This document shows, piece by piece, positions 1 through 6,109 of a stretch of DNA of 11,449 nucleotides. Positions within the stretch are counted from its first letter, which is position 1. Each line of letters starts with the position of its first letter. Source of the stretch: CAYWNK01 sp047639615 (lineage in GTDB: Bacteria; Planctomycetota; UBA1135; GCA-002686595); NCBI GenBank assembly GCA_047639615.1, contig JBLIOL010000169.1, positions 1-11,449 on the forward strand, in the 5' to 3' direction. A program made the translations under genes and the position numbers. The notes under the pieces are model-generated. The model was not told the origin of the DNA and searched no databases. It worked only from the letters and a program-made list of their open reading frames with translations.

Positions 1-42
1 TTGGCGCCAACGGCTCTACTTAGTCGAACCAACTGGCGCCAA
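1..42. promoter_or_regulatory. Pair of TGGCGCCAA palindromic sites, operator candidate
   Basis: A perfect 10-bp palindrome, TTGGCGCCAA, occupies 1-10. The 9-mer TGGCGCCAA recurs at 34-42. The two palindrome centres are 32 bp apart, about three helical turns, which would put two bound dimers on the same DNA face. They lie 90-130 bp upstream of the small membrane protein gene that starts at 134. No specific regulator is recognised. In DNA this GC-rich the motif could arise by chance, so the operator role is inference. Confidence 0.25.
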
Positions 43-44
43 GT

Positions 45-73
45 GGCGGCTTTTGGTGCGGCTCGGTATTGTC
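45..73 (+). repeat. Diverged third copy of the 34-bp dispersed repeat
   Basis: Aligned without gaps to 6174-6202, this stretch matches at 25 of 29 positions, including an uninterrupted 12-base core, TTGGTGCGGCTC, at 53-64. The other two copies, 5980-6013 and 6168-6201, form an inverted pair about 6 kb away. This copy stands alone, in the same orientation as the 6168 copy, and is intergenic (upstream of the gene starting at 134). That pattern suits a dispersed intergenic repeat better than an intact mobile element at this site. Confidence 0.6.
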
Positions 74-80
74 GGTGAGG

Positions 81-95
81 TCTTGTGCCTGACCC
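81..95 (-). repeat. REP-like 15-mer, left copy
   Basis: Read on the minus strand this is GGGTCAGGCACAAGA. It matches 13 of 15 positions of the plus-strand stretch at 375-389, so the two form an inverted pair around the small gene at 134-361. From memory, motifs of the GTGCCTGACCC kind recur in intergenic REP-like repeats of several bacterial phyla. That recollection is unverified here, and no REP-associated transposase gene is present in the window. Confidence 0.35.
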
Positions 96-133
96 CATGC
101 GCCATAACTCGCCGTGGTACCGTACGCAGCACC

Positions 134-361
134 ATGAAACCCCACCAAGACGACCACCCGCTGCAGCGCCTGCGCCATGAGTGGTTCATGACCGGCGGCA
201 TCTTCCTGCTGCTGATCGTGGTCGCGCTGCTCGTGATCCTGCGCGTGCCCGAGGGGCGCGAGGTGGGCGTGCTGCTGGGCCTGGCGGCGATCGGAACCCT
301 GGTCTTCAAGCTGGGCGACCTCTTGATCATCGCCATCGGCGAGATGCGCCGCCGTAACTGA
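134..361 (+). CDS. Small two-helix membrane protein, unknown function
   Basis: The frame encodes 75 residues from the ATG at 134. After a charged, His-rich N-terminus (MKPHQDDHP) there are two hydrophobic stretches, at residues about 20-37 and 44-69. They are separated by a short charged turn (VPEGREV), and the protein ends in a basic tail (MRRRN). This is the layout of a small inner-membrane hairpin protein with both ends probably cytoplasmic. The same frame stays open back to a TTG at 53, but that extension runs through the repeat copies at 45-73 and 81-95 and looks non-coding, so the ATG is preferred. No clear Shine-Dalgarno site precedes it. The gene converges on cdd, and its stop codon lies inside a hairpin shared by both ends. 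I do not recognise a family. The hydrophobic pattern supports a real gene, but the function is unknown. Confidence 0.6.
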   Translation: MKPHQDDHPLQRLRHEWFMTGGIFLLLIVVALLVILRVPEGREVGVLLGLAAIGTLVFKLGDLLIIAIGEMRRRN

Positions 362-402
362 CTTCTGACGATCTGGGTCAGGCGCAAAACGTCATAAGTC
401 AG
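358..402. terminator. Convergent hairpin carrying a REP-like loop
   Basis: The arms are 358-370 (CTGACTTCTGACG) and 390-402 (CGTCATAAGTCAG); they pair at 12 of 13 positions around a 19-nt loop. The loop contains the REP-like 15-mer at 375-389. The hairpin sits between the converging ends of the small membrane protein gene and cdd, overlapping the former's stop codon, so it could terminate or protect both transcripts. There is no long T tract on either side, which argues against a classic intrinsic terminator. Confidence 0.45.
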
Positions 403-404
403 CG

Positions 405-794
405 CTAGGGCAGGTCCGCGGGCGTGAAGGCCTCGGGCAGCAGGTCCTTCAGGCGCAGCTCGCGGAACTCCCCCGCCCCGTTTCCGAGCAGCACCTCCGT
501 CTGGTCGTCGGCGAACTCCGCCAGCACCTGGCGGCAGGCGCCGCACATCTGGGCGCCGGGGCCGGAGACCACCGCGACCTGAGCTAGGCCACGCGCACCG
601 GAGGCGATCGCCGCGGCGATCGCGTTACGCTCGGCGCAGACAGTCAGGCCGAAGGAGGCGTTCTCCATGTTCGTGCCCAGGAAAAGCTCGCCGTCGGTGG
701 TCACGACAGCCGCCCCCACCTGGAACTTGGAGTAGGGCGCGTAGGCGCGCTCACGAACTTGGAGCGCCGCTTGGATCAAGTCTTGGTGCTGCAT
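405..794 (-). CDS. cdd: Cytidine deaminase
   Basis: The 129-residue product has the usual length of the small tetrameric cytidine deaminases, which hydrolyse cytidine and deoxycytidine to uridine and deoxyuridine in pyrimidine salvage. The N-terminal region has the substrate-side signature APYSKFQVGAAV (residues 19-30). NMENASFGLTVCAERNAI carries the nucleoside-binding Asn42 and Glu44, the zinc ligand Cys53 and the proton-shuttle Glu55. MCGACRQVL carries zinc ligands Cys84 and Cys87. One oddity is that the residue before the second Cys pair is Met rather than the more common Pro of PCGxCRQ; all catalytic residues are intact. The ATG at 794 is the natural start, giving the expected length. The upstream minus-strand sequence is C-rich, with no Shine-Dalgarno site or convincing promoter. 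The gene lies just beyond the terminator hairpin that follows the tRNA, so it may rely on read-through or on a promoter I cannot see. Confidence 0.95.
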   Translation of the reverse strand: MQHQDLIQAALQVRERAYAPYSKFQVGAAVVTTDGELFLGTNMENASFGLTVCAERNAIAAAIASGARGLAQVAVVSGPGAQMCGACRQVLAEFADDQTEVLLGNGAGEFRELRLKDLLPEAFTPADLP

Positions 795-824
795 GCGCGC
801 AAGGGGTGAGGGGTGAGGGGAAAT

Positions 825-862
825 GCAGGCGGCCTCGTCCGGTGAAGGACGAGGCCGCTTGC
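825..862 (-). terminator. Strong hairpin terminator behind tRNA-Thr
   Basis: Positions 825-840 pair with 847-862 over 16 positions. Twelve are perfect Watson-Crick pairs next to a six-base loop, GGTGAA, and the outer part holds one G-U pair. The hairpin begins 5 bases beyond the encoded CCA of the tRNA in its direction of transcription. On the minus strand it is followed by ATTTCCCC, so the U run is short. It most likely ends the HEAT-protein/tRNA transcript and separates it from cdd. Confidence 0.7.
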
Positions 863-867
863 CTAGT

Positions 868-942
868 TGGAGCCAGAGATCGGATTTGAACCGACGACCC
901 TCGCTTTACGAAAGCGATGCTCTACCACTGAGCTACTCTGGC
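868..942 (-). tRNA. tRNA-Thr (anticodon CGT), CCA encoded
   Basis: Read on the minus strand from 942, a complete cloverleaf can be folded by eye. The acceptor arms are GCCAGAG and CTCTGGC (7 bp, perfect) and the D stem is GCTC/GAGC. The anticodon stem is TCGCT/AGCGA around the loop TTCGTAA, followed by a five-base variable loop. The T stem is GTCGG/CCGAT around TTCAAAT. The anticodon CGT reads the threonine codon ACG. The discriminator base is T, and CCA is encoded at 870-868. The tRNA body is 72 nt. Its 5' end is only 11 bp after the stop codon of the HEAT-repeat gene on the same strand, and a terminator hairpin follows immediately, so it is probably processed out of a longer mRNA. Confidence 0.96.
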
Positions 943-953
943 TTGTTCGTTGC

Positions 954-3053
954 TTACTCGGAGACGGTGACGCGTGCGGCGAGCAGAGTCGCAGCGCGGT
1001 CGGCGGCCGGGACACCGGCGCGCCCAAGGGCGCGGGCGGCAGCGGCACGTACGGCCAAGGGAGCGGAGGAGCTAGCCAGGTCGCGCAGAGCAGCCACGGC
1101 GTCAGCCGAGTTTGCGCCGCGGCCAAGGATGCCACCGAGAGCGGAGGCAGCTGCAGCACGCACCGCGTCAGAGCGATCGGCGTTCTGCACGGTGCTCAGC
1201 ACGGCAGCGATGACGCTGGCGTTGCCGGCGGAAGCCAGTGCGTCGAGGGCCGGAGTGACCACGCCGTCAGGGCGCATGCCCGTCAGCATGGAAGCCAGAG
1301 CCTCAATCGTGCTGCTGATGTCAGCACCGGCGCTAGCCAGGGCGGAAAGAGCAGCAGCGGAGCGGCCGGCCAGGTCGTTGGCTTGGGCGCGGTCACCCTC
1401 GAGGGTCGCGGCGAAGACGTCGTCCAGAGGGGACAGGTCGTCGGCGCTTGCAACCACACCACCCACGCGATCGGAGTAGGCGTCGCCTAGATCCGAGTCG
1501 GAGGTCAGCAGGAAGGTCGGCACGTCGGTGGTCGCGGCGTTGTTAGCCACGTCCACGAGAACGGCGTCGAAGGTCAGGCCACCCAGTTGGTCGCCCACAA
1601 GGATCAGGTCCACGCCCGGGGTGCGGCGCAGCATTTCCAGGCCACTGGCGCCGGAAGCGCGGTGGCTGACACTGATGCCCATGCCGGACAGCTTGTCGGT
1701 GAGTGCGCGAGCGCGCTCAGCGTTGCCGTCGAGCAGAGCGACCATGCGCACCACTTCGCGGCCGGCGTTCTGGCCCAGGGAGGCCACAACGTCTGCCGAA
1801 GGAGCGGAACCAGAGCGGATAGCCAGGTGAGCGAGGGCCACAGCAGCCTCGCCGCGAACGCCGCCGTCGGGAGCTTGCAGAGCCTGACGCAGGCCTTCGG
1901 TCGGGCCTTCAGCCAGCTCGGCCAGGGCGCCACAAAGAGCGGCGCCACTGGTGACGTCGTCGTTGAGCACTGACCACTGCAGGGCCAGGTCGAGGGCGTC
2001 GGCACCAGCCAGTGCGATGGCGAGGCCACCCACTTCAGCTTTGGCCTGCAGGTCGGAGACGTCGCCGCCTTGGGCGGCGAGGATCTCCAGCTTGGCCAGG
2101 ATGTCGATGGCGGCACGAGCCACGCCAGCGCGCGCGTCGACGGAGTCGGGCGCGACCATCAGGGCGCGGTAGTAAGCCTTCTTGGAAAGCTCGTTGTTGT
2201 AGAGCGCGCGCGGCACAGTCTCGGACTGCAGCTCGCGACCGTCCCAGCTCCAAACCACTGCGCTATAAGCGTAGGGGGGCAGAACGTTGTCGCGGCGGTA
2301 GTGGTAGTCCTCGCCGTCCTGAAGCAGTTGGGCCAGGGCCGAACCGTTCGAACCGCACTTGGCAGCTGCTTCACCGGCGGCGGTGACAACCATGCCATCG
2401 CTAGCGGATTGAGCCAGAGCGGCCAGCGGGCCGGCTGCGCGGGGATCGCCAAGGTAGCCGAGGGTCAGCGCCACGTTGCGTGCAAGGAATGCATCGCTAG
2501 CGTCGAGCGCTTCGATAAGCGGCGGAACCACGACCGGACCCATGTCGCTCAAGCTGGTCATAGCGATCACTCGCCAGTCAGCATTGGACACATCGGCCAG
2601 GGCGGAGATCAGGTACGGCACAGCGTAGTCGCCGTGGTTGGTACCAAGTGCATCGAGAGCCGTACGGCGCTCGCGAACATCGCTGGAGTTGCGCAGGGTC
2701 GCGACCAGGCCGCGAATGGCATCAGCATCGTTCATGCGGTCGGCGCGGGCCAAACGGCCACGCTCCATCAGGCGCTGAGCGACGAGAGCGTACTCACCGC
2801 CCTCGACAAGCATCTGCAGCCAGATCTCGTGATCGGTGTCCTTCCACAGCTGGTAAGCGACCTCGTTGCTGGGATCCGCCGCGAGAACGCGTTGGAATGC
2901 CTGCAGAGCATCAGCCTTGCGGCCTTGCTCGAGAGCGGTCTTACCTTGGGCAAAGTCCTGAGCCACATCTTGGGTCAGGGGAGCCGCAACTGCGGAGAGG
3001 GACAGAGCGGGCAGAGCCAAAAGGCAGCTCAGCAGCCGACGCGAGTGAATCAT
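954..3053 (-). CDS. Exported TPR/HEAT-repeat protein with degenerate receiver-like domain
   Basis: The product has 699 residues. Residues 1-23 form a signal peptide (basic MIHSRR, hydrophobic core, probable signal peptidase I site after AVA). Residues about 34-67 resemble one TPR unit (ALEQGRKADALQAFQRVLAA). Alpha-helical HEAT-like repeats follow at about 110-235, with units such as RNVALTLGYLGDPRAAGPL. A second TPR-like unit lies near 286-318, further HEAT-like helices at 330-412, and a C-terminal block of HEAT-like helices at about 560-690. Residues about 434-553 look like a response-regulator receiver fold: VALLDGNAERARAL, then VDLILVGDQLGG, then VPTFLLTSDSD. Gly falls where the phosphorylated Asp should be, and the conserved Lys is absent. 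The protein is probably periplasmic or envelope-associated and acts as a scaffold; its partner is unknown. An AAGGA Shine-Dalgarno site ends 8 nt before the ATG and supports the start. A sigma70-like promoter lies about 120 bp upstream, and tRNA-Thr follows 11 bp after the stop. The domain calls are by eye. Confidence 0.85.
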   Translation of the reverse strand: MIHSRRLLSCLLALPALSLSAVAAPLTQDVAQDFAQGKTALEQGRKADALQAFQRVLAADPSNEVAYQLWKDTDHEIWLQMLVEGGEYALVAQRLMERGRLARADRMNDADAIRGLVATLRNSSDVRERRTALDALGTNHGDYAVPYLISALADVSNADWRVIAMTSLSDMGPVVVPPLIEALDASDAFLARNVALTLGYLGDPRAAGPLAALAQSASDGMVVTAAGEAAAKCGSNGSALAQLLQDGEDYHYRRDNVLPPYAYSAVVWSWDGRELQSETVPRALYNNELSKKAYYRALMVAPDSVDARAGVARAAIDILAKLEILAAQGGDVSDLQAKAEVGGLAIALAGADALDLALQWSVLNDDVTSGAALCGALAELAEGPTEGLRQALQAPDGGVRGEAAVALAHLAIRSGSAPSADVVASLGQNAGREVVRMVALLDGNAERARALTDKLSGMGISVSHRASGASGLEMLRRTPGVDLILVGDQLGGLTFDAVLVDVANNAATTDVPTFLLTSDSDLGDAYSDRVGGVVASADDLSPLDDVFAATLEGDRAQANDLAGRSAAALSALASAGADISSTIEALASMLTGMRPDGVVTPALDALASAGNASVIAAVLSTVQNADRSDAVRAAAASALGGILGRGANSADAVAALRDLASSSAPLAVRAAAARALGRAGVPAADRAATLLAARVTVSE

Positions 3054-3061
3054 CTTCGAAG

Positions 3062-3066
3062 TCCTT
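3062..3066 (-). promoter_or_regulatory. Shine-Dalgarno site of the HEAT-protein gene
   Basis: On the minus strand AAGGA is followed by the 8-nt palindrome CTTCGAAG and then the ATG at 3053. Most genes in this window lack such a clear site, so this one helps to fix the start of the signal peptide. Confidence 0.6.
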
Positions 3067-3169
3067 CGCCTGGGGGGGTGGGGGGATCAGGCCACGACTA
3101 GAGGGGGGCAGGGCGCGCCGTTCGCGACATGCCCAGATACGAATACCAGTATTGGCATTCAGCTGCGGA

Positions 3170-3197
3170 ATGATAACGAGGGGCCCACGTGGGTCAA
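3170..3197 (-). promoter_or_regulatory. Sigma70-like promoter of the HEAT-protein/tRNA unit
   Basis: On the minus strand, -35 TTGACC (3197-3192) and -10 TATCAT (3175-3170) are separated by 16 bp. Each differs from consensus at one position. The expected start point near 3163 gives a leader of about 110 nt. A perfect palindrome, CCCACGTGGG (3184-3193), covers the end of the -35 box and half of the spacer, so a repressor bound there would block polymerase. No regulator is assigned. Confidence 0.6.
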
Positions 3198-3237
3198 CCG
3201 AAGAGGCGGCCCAGAGCGTCGCTTCCGACCCAAAATT

Positions 3238-3259
3238 CTTCTGACCTGCTGGTCAGAGG
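3238..3259 (-). terminator. Probable terminator of anmK
   Basis: CTTCTGACC (3238-3246) pairs with GGTCAGAGG (3251-3259) around the loop TGCT: nine positions, one of them G-U. On the minus strand the hairpin is followed by AATTTTGGG, so there is a short U run. It lies about 50 bp beyond the anmK stop codon and upstream of the next promoter, the expected place for a terminator. Confidence 0.5.
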
Positions 3260-3311
3260 AGCCTCGGGCCCACTCCACAACTCCGAGGGCTACCCCCCAC
3301 CCAGGCGCTGG

Positions 3312-4502
3312 CTACGGTGCTTTCCGCAGGAATGGAGCAGGACTCCACTTCCCCAGCAGGCGTCCAGCACGGGCCCCGGTGGCTTCTGGCCGAGTGACAC
3401 ATTCTTCTACAAAGAATCGCGCGGCGAGCACCGCGAAGACCAGCGCTTCGCGCGCATCGGGGTCCACTCCGACCGCACTACTAGGCGCAACGGGCCGTTT
3501 TAGATGGGTCTCGAGCGCAGCCATCAGCGGCGCATGATGGACTCCCCCACCCGCCACCAAGAGGCGCTCCGGGAGGCTCGGAAGGTGGTTTTTTGCCCCC
3601 AGCACCACGCTCAGAGCCACGAACTCGACAGCACTGCGCAGGGTGTCCTGCGGGCTGGTGCCCAGCTGGCTCGCTCGCTCGGAAAATTCCAGGACCCAGG
3701 CCTCGCCAAAGGTGTCGCGGCCTGTGCTGCGCGGCAGGGGTCGGGCCAAAAACGGGTGCTTCATGAGCCCCGCCACCAGCTCAGGAACCGGCTGGCCGCG
3801 GCCCGCGGCGGCCCCATCCCGATCCATGGGCTGCCCCAAGAGTTTTCGCGCCAGCCCATCCAGCAGGGCCCCGGCCGGCCCCGTGTCGAAGGCCAAGACT
3901 TTTTCTCCATCCAGCCAAGACAGATTGCCCATTCCGCCAAGATTGAGCACCGCCAGAGGCAGGCCAGCCTCCCGAAAAACCAGATCGTCGGCGTAGGCCG
4001 AGAGCGGCGCCCCATCTCCGCCGGCCGCCATGTCGGCCTGGCGAAAGTCGCTGACCGTGCCCGCGCCGGCGGCCTCGGCCACGAAATCCCCATCCCCCAG
4101 CTGCAGGCTCGCCGGCCCACGCCCGCCCTCACCGTCGTGATGCCAGACCGTCTGTCCGTGGCTACCAACTATATGGGGCGCCCAATCCTGCTCCCGCCCC
4201 AGGCGTGCCACAGCGCCCCCAAAAGCCAGCCCAAGATCGCGATGCAAATAAGCTGTCTCCCCCAGCCCGATCGCCTCCCCATCGAGCACGCGCCGCACGC
4301 GTCCGGCCAACTCCGGCTCGAAGGGCTCGCTCGCAAAAGCGACCAAGCGCGCCCCCTCCGCTCGCCCCGGGCTCCAGGCGATCTCCACCAAGGCCACATC
4401 GATACCGTCCGCCGAGGTGCCCGAGAGCACGCCCGCCACACGCAGCGGCTGGCCCGGCTCCAAAGCCGGTGCGCCGGGAAGAGGGATTGGGTTCAGGCCC
4501 AT
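3312..4502 (-). CDS. anmK: Anhydro-N-acetylmuramic acid kinase
   Basis: AnmK hydrolyses the 1,6-anhydro ring of anhMurNAc while phosphorylating it with ATP, giving MurNAc-6-phosphate in peptidoglycan recycling; it is cytoplasmic. From the ATG at 4502 the protein has 396 residues, slightly longer than the usual 360-380. Family motifs appear in order: GVLSGTSADGID (24-35, nucleotide phosphate binding), GSHGQTVWH (113-121), SDFRQADMAAGGDGAPL (151-167, with Asp157 the likely general base), LNLGGMGNLSWL (186-197), AFDTGPAGALLDG (204-216) and VAGGGVHHAPLM (316-327). The frame continues upstream to 4802, but that part is antisense to the response regulator's receiver domain and does not resemble AnmK. 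The 20 or so residues before RVAGVLSGT are unusual, so a start at the TTG at 4463 is also possible. The partner etherase MurQ is not in the window. The gene is divergent from the sigma54 regulator, with 18 bp between start codons. Confidence 0.93.
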   Translation of the reverse strand: MGLNPIPLPGAPALEPGQPLRVAGVLSGTSADGIDVALVEIAWSPGRAEGARLVAFASEPFEPELAGRVRRVLDGEAIGLGETAYLHRDLGLAFGGAVARLGREQDWAPHIVGSHGQTVWHHDGEGGRGPASLQLGDGDFVAEAAGAGTVSDFRQADMAAGGDGAPLSAYADDLVFREAGLPLAVLNLGGMGNLSWLDGEKVLAFDTGPAGALLDGLARKLLGQPMDRDGAAAGRGQPVPELVAGLMKHPFLARPLPRSTGRDTFGEAWVLEFSERASQLGTSPQDTLRSAVEFVALSVVLGAKNHLPSLPERLLVAGGGVHHAPLMAALETHLKRPVAPSSAVGVDPDAREALVFAVLAARFFVEECVTRPEATGARAGRLLGKWSPAPFLRKAP

Positions 4503-4520
4503 GGGCGCTACCTTAGGGCC

Positions 4521-5930
4521 ATGGCCTCCGAAGACCAAAAGCGCTCGCGCGCGATCCTTGTAGTGGACGACGAGGCGGACATCCGCCAAGCCCTCGAGAT
4601 GGTGCTCAGCTATGAGGGCTTCGAGGTTTGGACCGCCCGGGATGGCGAGGAGGCCTGGAAGCGGCTGGAGCAGGAGCGGGAGCGTGGAGACGCACCGGCG
4701 CTGGTGCTCTCGGACCTGAAGATGCCGAACCTGGATGGTTTGGGCCTTTTGGACCGCATTACCGCTGCTGACGGGCCGCCGGTGGTGCTGATCAGCGGCC
4801 ACGGAGATGTGTCCATCGCCGTGGATGCCATGCAGCGCGGCGCGGTCAACTTCCTCGAGAAGCCCCTCGATCAGAGCCGCGTGCTGGTGACCGTGCGCAC
4901 GGCCCTACGCGGTGAAGAACTGGCCGTGGAGAACCGCGGCCTGCGCAAGCAACTCGGCGGACGCTGGCGCTTGGTGGGCGAGAGCCCGGCCATGACGCGC
5001 CTGCGCGGCCAGGTCGAGCAGGTGGCGCAGGCGGAGGCTAGCGTGCTGATCACCGGCGAGAACGGCGTGGGCAAGGAGGTCGTCGCGCGCAACCTGCACC
5101 TGGGCGGGCCGCGCGCCTCGAAGCCCTTCGTGACCGTCAACTGTGCGGCGATCCCGGCGGAGCTGATCGAGTCCGAGCTCTTCGGCCATGAAAAGGGCGC
5201 CTTCACCGGCGCCACCGATCGCCGCACGGGCCACTTCGAGGCGGCCGATGGCGGCACACTCTTCCTGGACGAGATCGGCGACATGCCCCTGGCCGCGCAA
5301 GCCAAGGTGCTGCGCGCGCTCGAGAATCACGAGGTCACGCGCGTGGGCGCTAGCGAGGCGCGCCCGGTAAACATTCGCGTGCTCGCTGCCACCAACGCCG
5401 ACCTGGTCAAGGCCACCGAAAACAAGAGCTTCCGCATGGACCTCTTCTTCCGGCTCAACGTCGTGCCCTTGGCGATACCGCCCCTGCGCGAGCGTTTAGA
5501 GGACATCCCTGAATTGGTAGAGACCTTGCTCAGCATCACCGCCGAGCGCTCCGGCCGCCGCCGTCCGCAGGTCTCAGCCGAGGTACTCGCTCACTTCCAA
5601 ACCCTGGCCTGGCCCGGCAACGTGCGCCAGCTCAAGAACGTGCTCGAAGGAGCCGCCGTCTTCGCCGACGACGCCGGCATCGGCATGGAGCAAGTCGAAC
5701 AAATCCTAGCCAGCGGCCCGGGCCTGAGCACCCCGAGCACCAGCCTCGCCATCGACGGCGAGAACCCCTTCGAAGCCGCCAGCTTCGAAGACTTCAAGAC
5801 CAACTCCGAAACCCTCTTCTTCCGCATGCGCCTGGCCCGCAACGACGGCAACGTCAAACGCACCGCCGAAGAACTAGGCATGCAACGCAGCCACCTCTAC
5901 AAGAAACTAGACCGCTACGAATTGCGCTGA
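4521..5930 (+). CDS. NtrC-family sigma54-dependent response regulator
   Basis: The product has 469 residues. The receiver domain (12-130) has the acidic pair Asp16-Asp17, phosphoacceptor Asp65 in VLSDLKMP, Ser92 in ISGHG and Lys114 in FLEKP, so it should be phosphorylatable. The AAA+ domain (about 150-385) has Walker A GENGVGKE (179-186), the sigma54-contacting GAFTGA loop (226-231), Walker B GGTLFLDE (244-251) and the arginine-bearing segment FRMDLFFRLN. The C-terminus (about 440-469) is a Fis-type helix-turn-helix (NVKRTAEELGMQRSHLYKKL); this ending is reminiscent of NtrX. The protein is expected to activate sigma54 promoters on phosphorylation by a histidine kinase, but no kinase gene is adjacent, so it is an orphan in this window. 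ATG 4521 gives a receiver of normal length. The frame is open far upstream, but that region is antisense to anmK. No clear -24/-12 promoter was found by eye in the intergenic regions. Confidence 0.96.
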   Translation: MASEDQKRSRAILVVDDEADIRQALEMVLSYEGFEVWTARDGEEAWKRLEQERERGDAPALVLSDLKMPNLDGLGLLDRITAADGPPVVLISGHGDVSIAVDAMQRGAVNFLEKPLDQSRVLVTVRTALRGEELAVENRGLRKQLGGRWRLVGESPAMTRLRGQVEQVAQAEASVLITGENGVGKEVVARNLHLGGPRASKPFVTVNCAAIPAELIESELFGHEKGAFTGATDRRTGHFEAADGGTLFLDEIGDMPLAAQAKVLRALENHEVTRVGASEARPVNIRVLAATNADLVKATENKSFRMDLFFRLNVVPLAIPPLRERLEDIPELVETLLSITAERSGRRRPQVSAEVLAHFQTLAWPGNVRQLKNVLEGAAVFADDAGIGMEQVEQILASGPGLSTPSTSLAIDGENPFEAASFEDFKTNSETLFFRMRLARNDGNVKRTAEELGMQRSHLYKKLDRYELR

Positions 5931-5979
5931 GGAAGGCGCGGGGGTGGTGCGGGACTGGTGCGGGGCATCAGGGCGCTCC

Positions 5980-6013
5980 ACCATACTGAGCCGCACCAAT
6001 CGCCGCCGTTTTC
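5980..6013 (-). repeat. 34-bp repeat, left inverted copy
   Basis: The reverse complement of this stretch matches 6168-6201 at 33 of 34 positions; the only difference is at 6000 against 6181. With its partner it bounds a 222-bp unit between the converging ends of the response regulator and the LysM gene. No target-site duplication is evident outside the arms. Confidence 0.9.
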
Positions 6014-6076
6014 CCTGGTCTGCCTGTACACACTCACAACATTCATCAGGACACACAGGAGCCTCGGCCCCTAAAC

Positions 6077-6109
6077 GAGGATTGCCCCGAAGACTTCGGG
6101 GCAATCCTC
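6077..6109. terminator. Perfect 15-bp hairpin, bidirectional terminator candidate
   Basis: Positions 6077-6091 pair perfectly with 6095-6109 around a three-base loop (GAC). It lies between two converging genes, the response regulator (+) and the LysM gene (-). On the minus strand it is followed by GTTTAG, a short U run; on the plus strand no T tract follows. It is the strongest simple hairpin in the intergenic region and probably ends both transcripts. It also lies inside the 222-bp inverted-repeat unit. Confidence 0.75.

Noticed and set aside
803..820. GGGGTGA tandem repeat (GGGGTGAGGGGTGAGGGG)
   Set aside because: Only three G-runs and two and a half short units; too short to call a repeat array or a confident quadruplex.
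823..1490. Two plus-strand open frames running across the tRNA and the 3' end of the HEAT gene
   Set aside because: They run through a clear tRNA and terminator hairpin and show only composition-driven Ala/Arg/Gly-rich sequence.
2070..3101. Long open frame (343 codons) on the plus strand antisense to the HEAT-protein gene
   Set aside because: The minus-strand frame has a signal peptide, repeat architecture, a Shine-Dalgarno site and a promoter. The antisense frame has no recognisable features and is expected in GC-rich coding DNA.
3504..4520. Upstream extension of the response regulator frame
   Set aside because: The frame stays open, but it is antisense to anmK and has no receiver-like sequence. 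The receiver domain begins normally just after ATG 4521.
4503..4802. Upstream extension of the anmK frame
   Set aside because: This part is antisense to the receiver domain of the regulator and lacks any AnmK motif.
5945..5964. Direct repeat TGGTGCGGG twice with 2-bp spacing
   Set aside because: It shares the TGGTGCGG core with the 34-bp repeat but is too short to call another copy; possibly a degenerate fragment.
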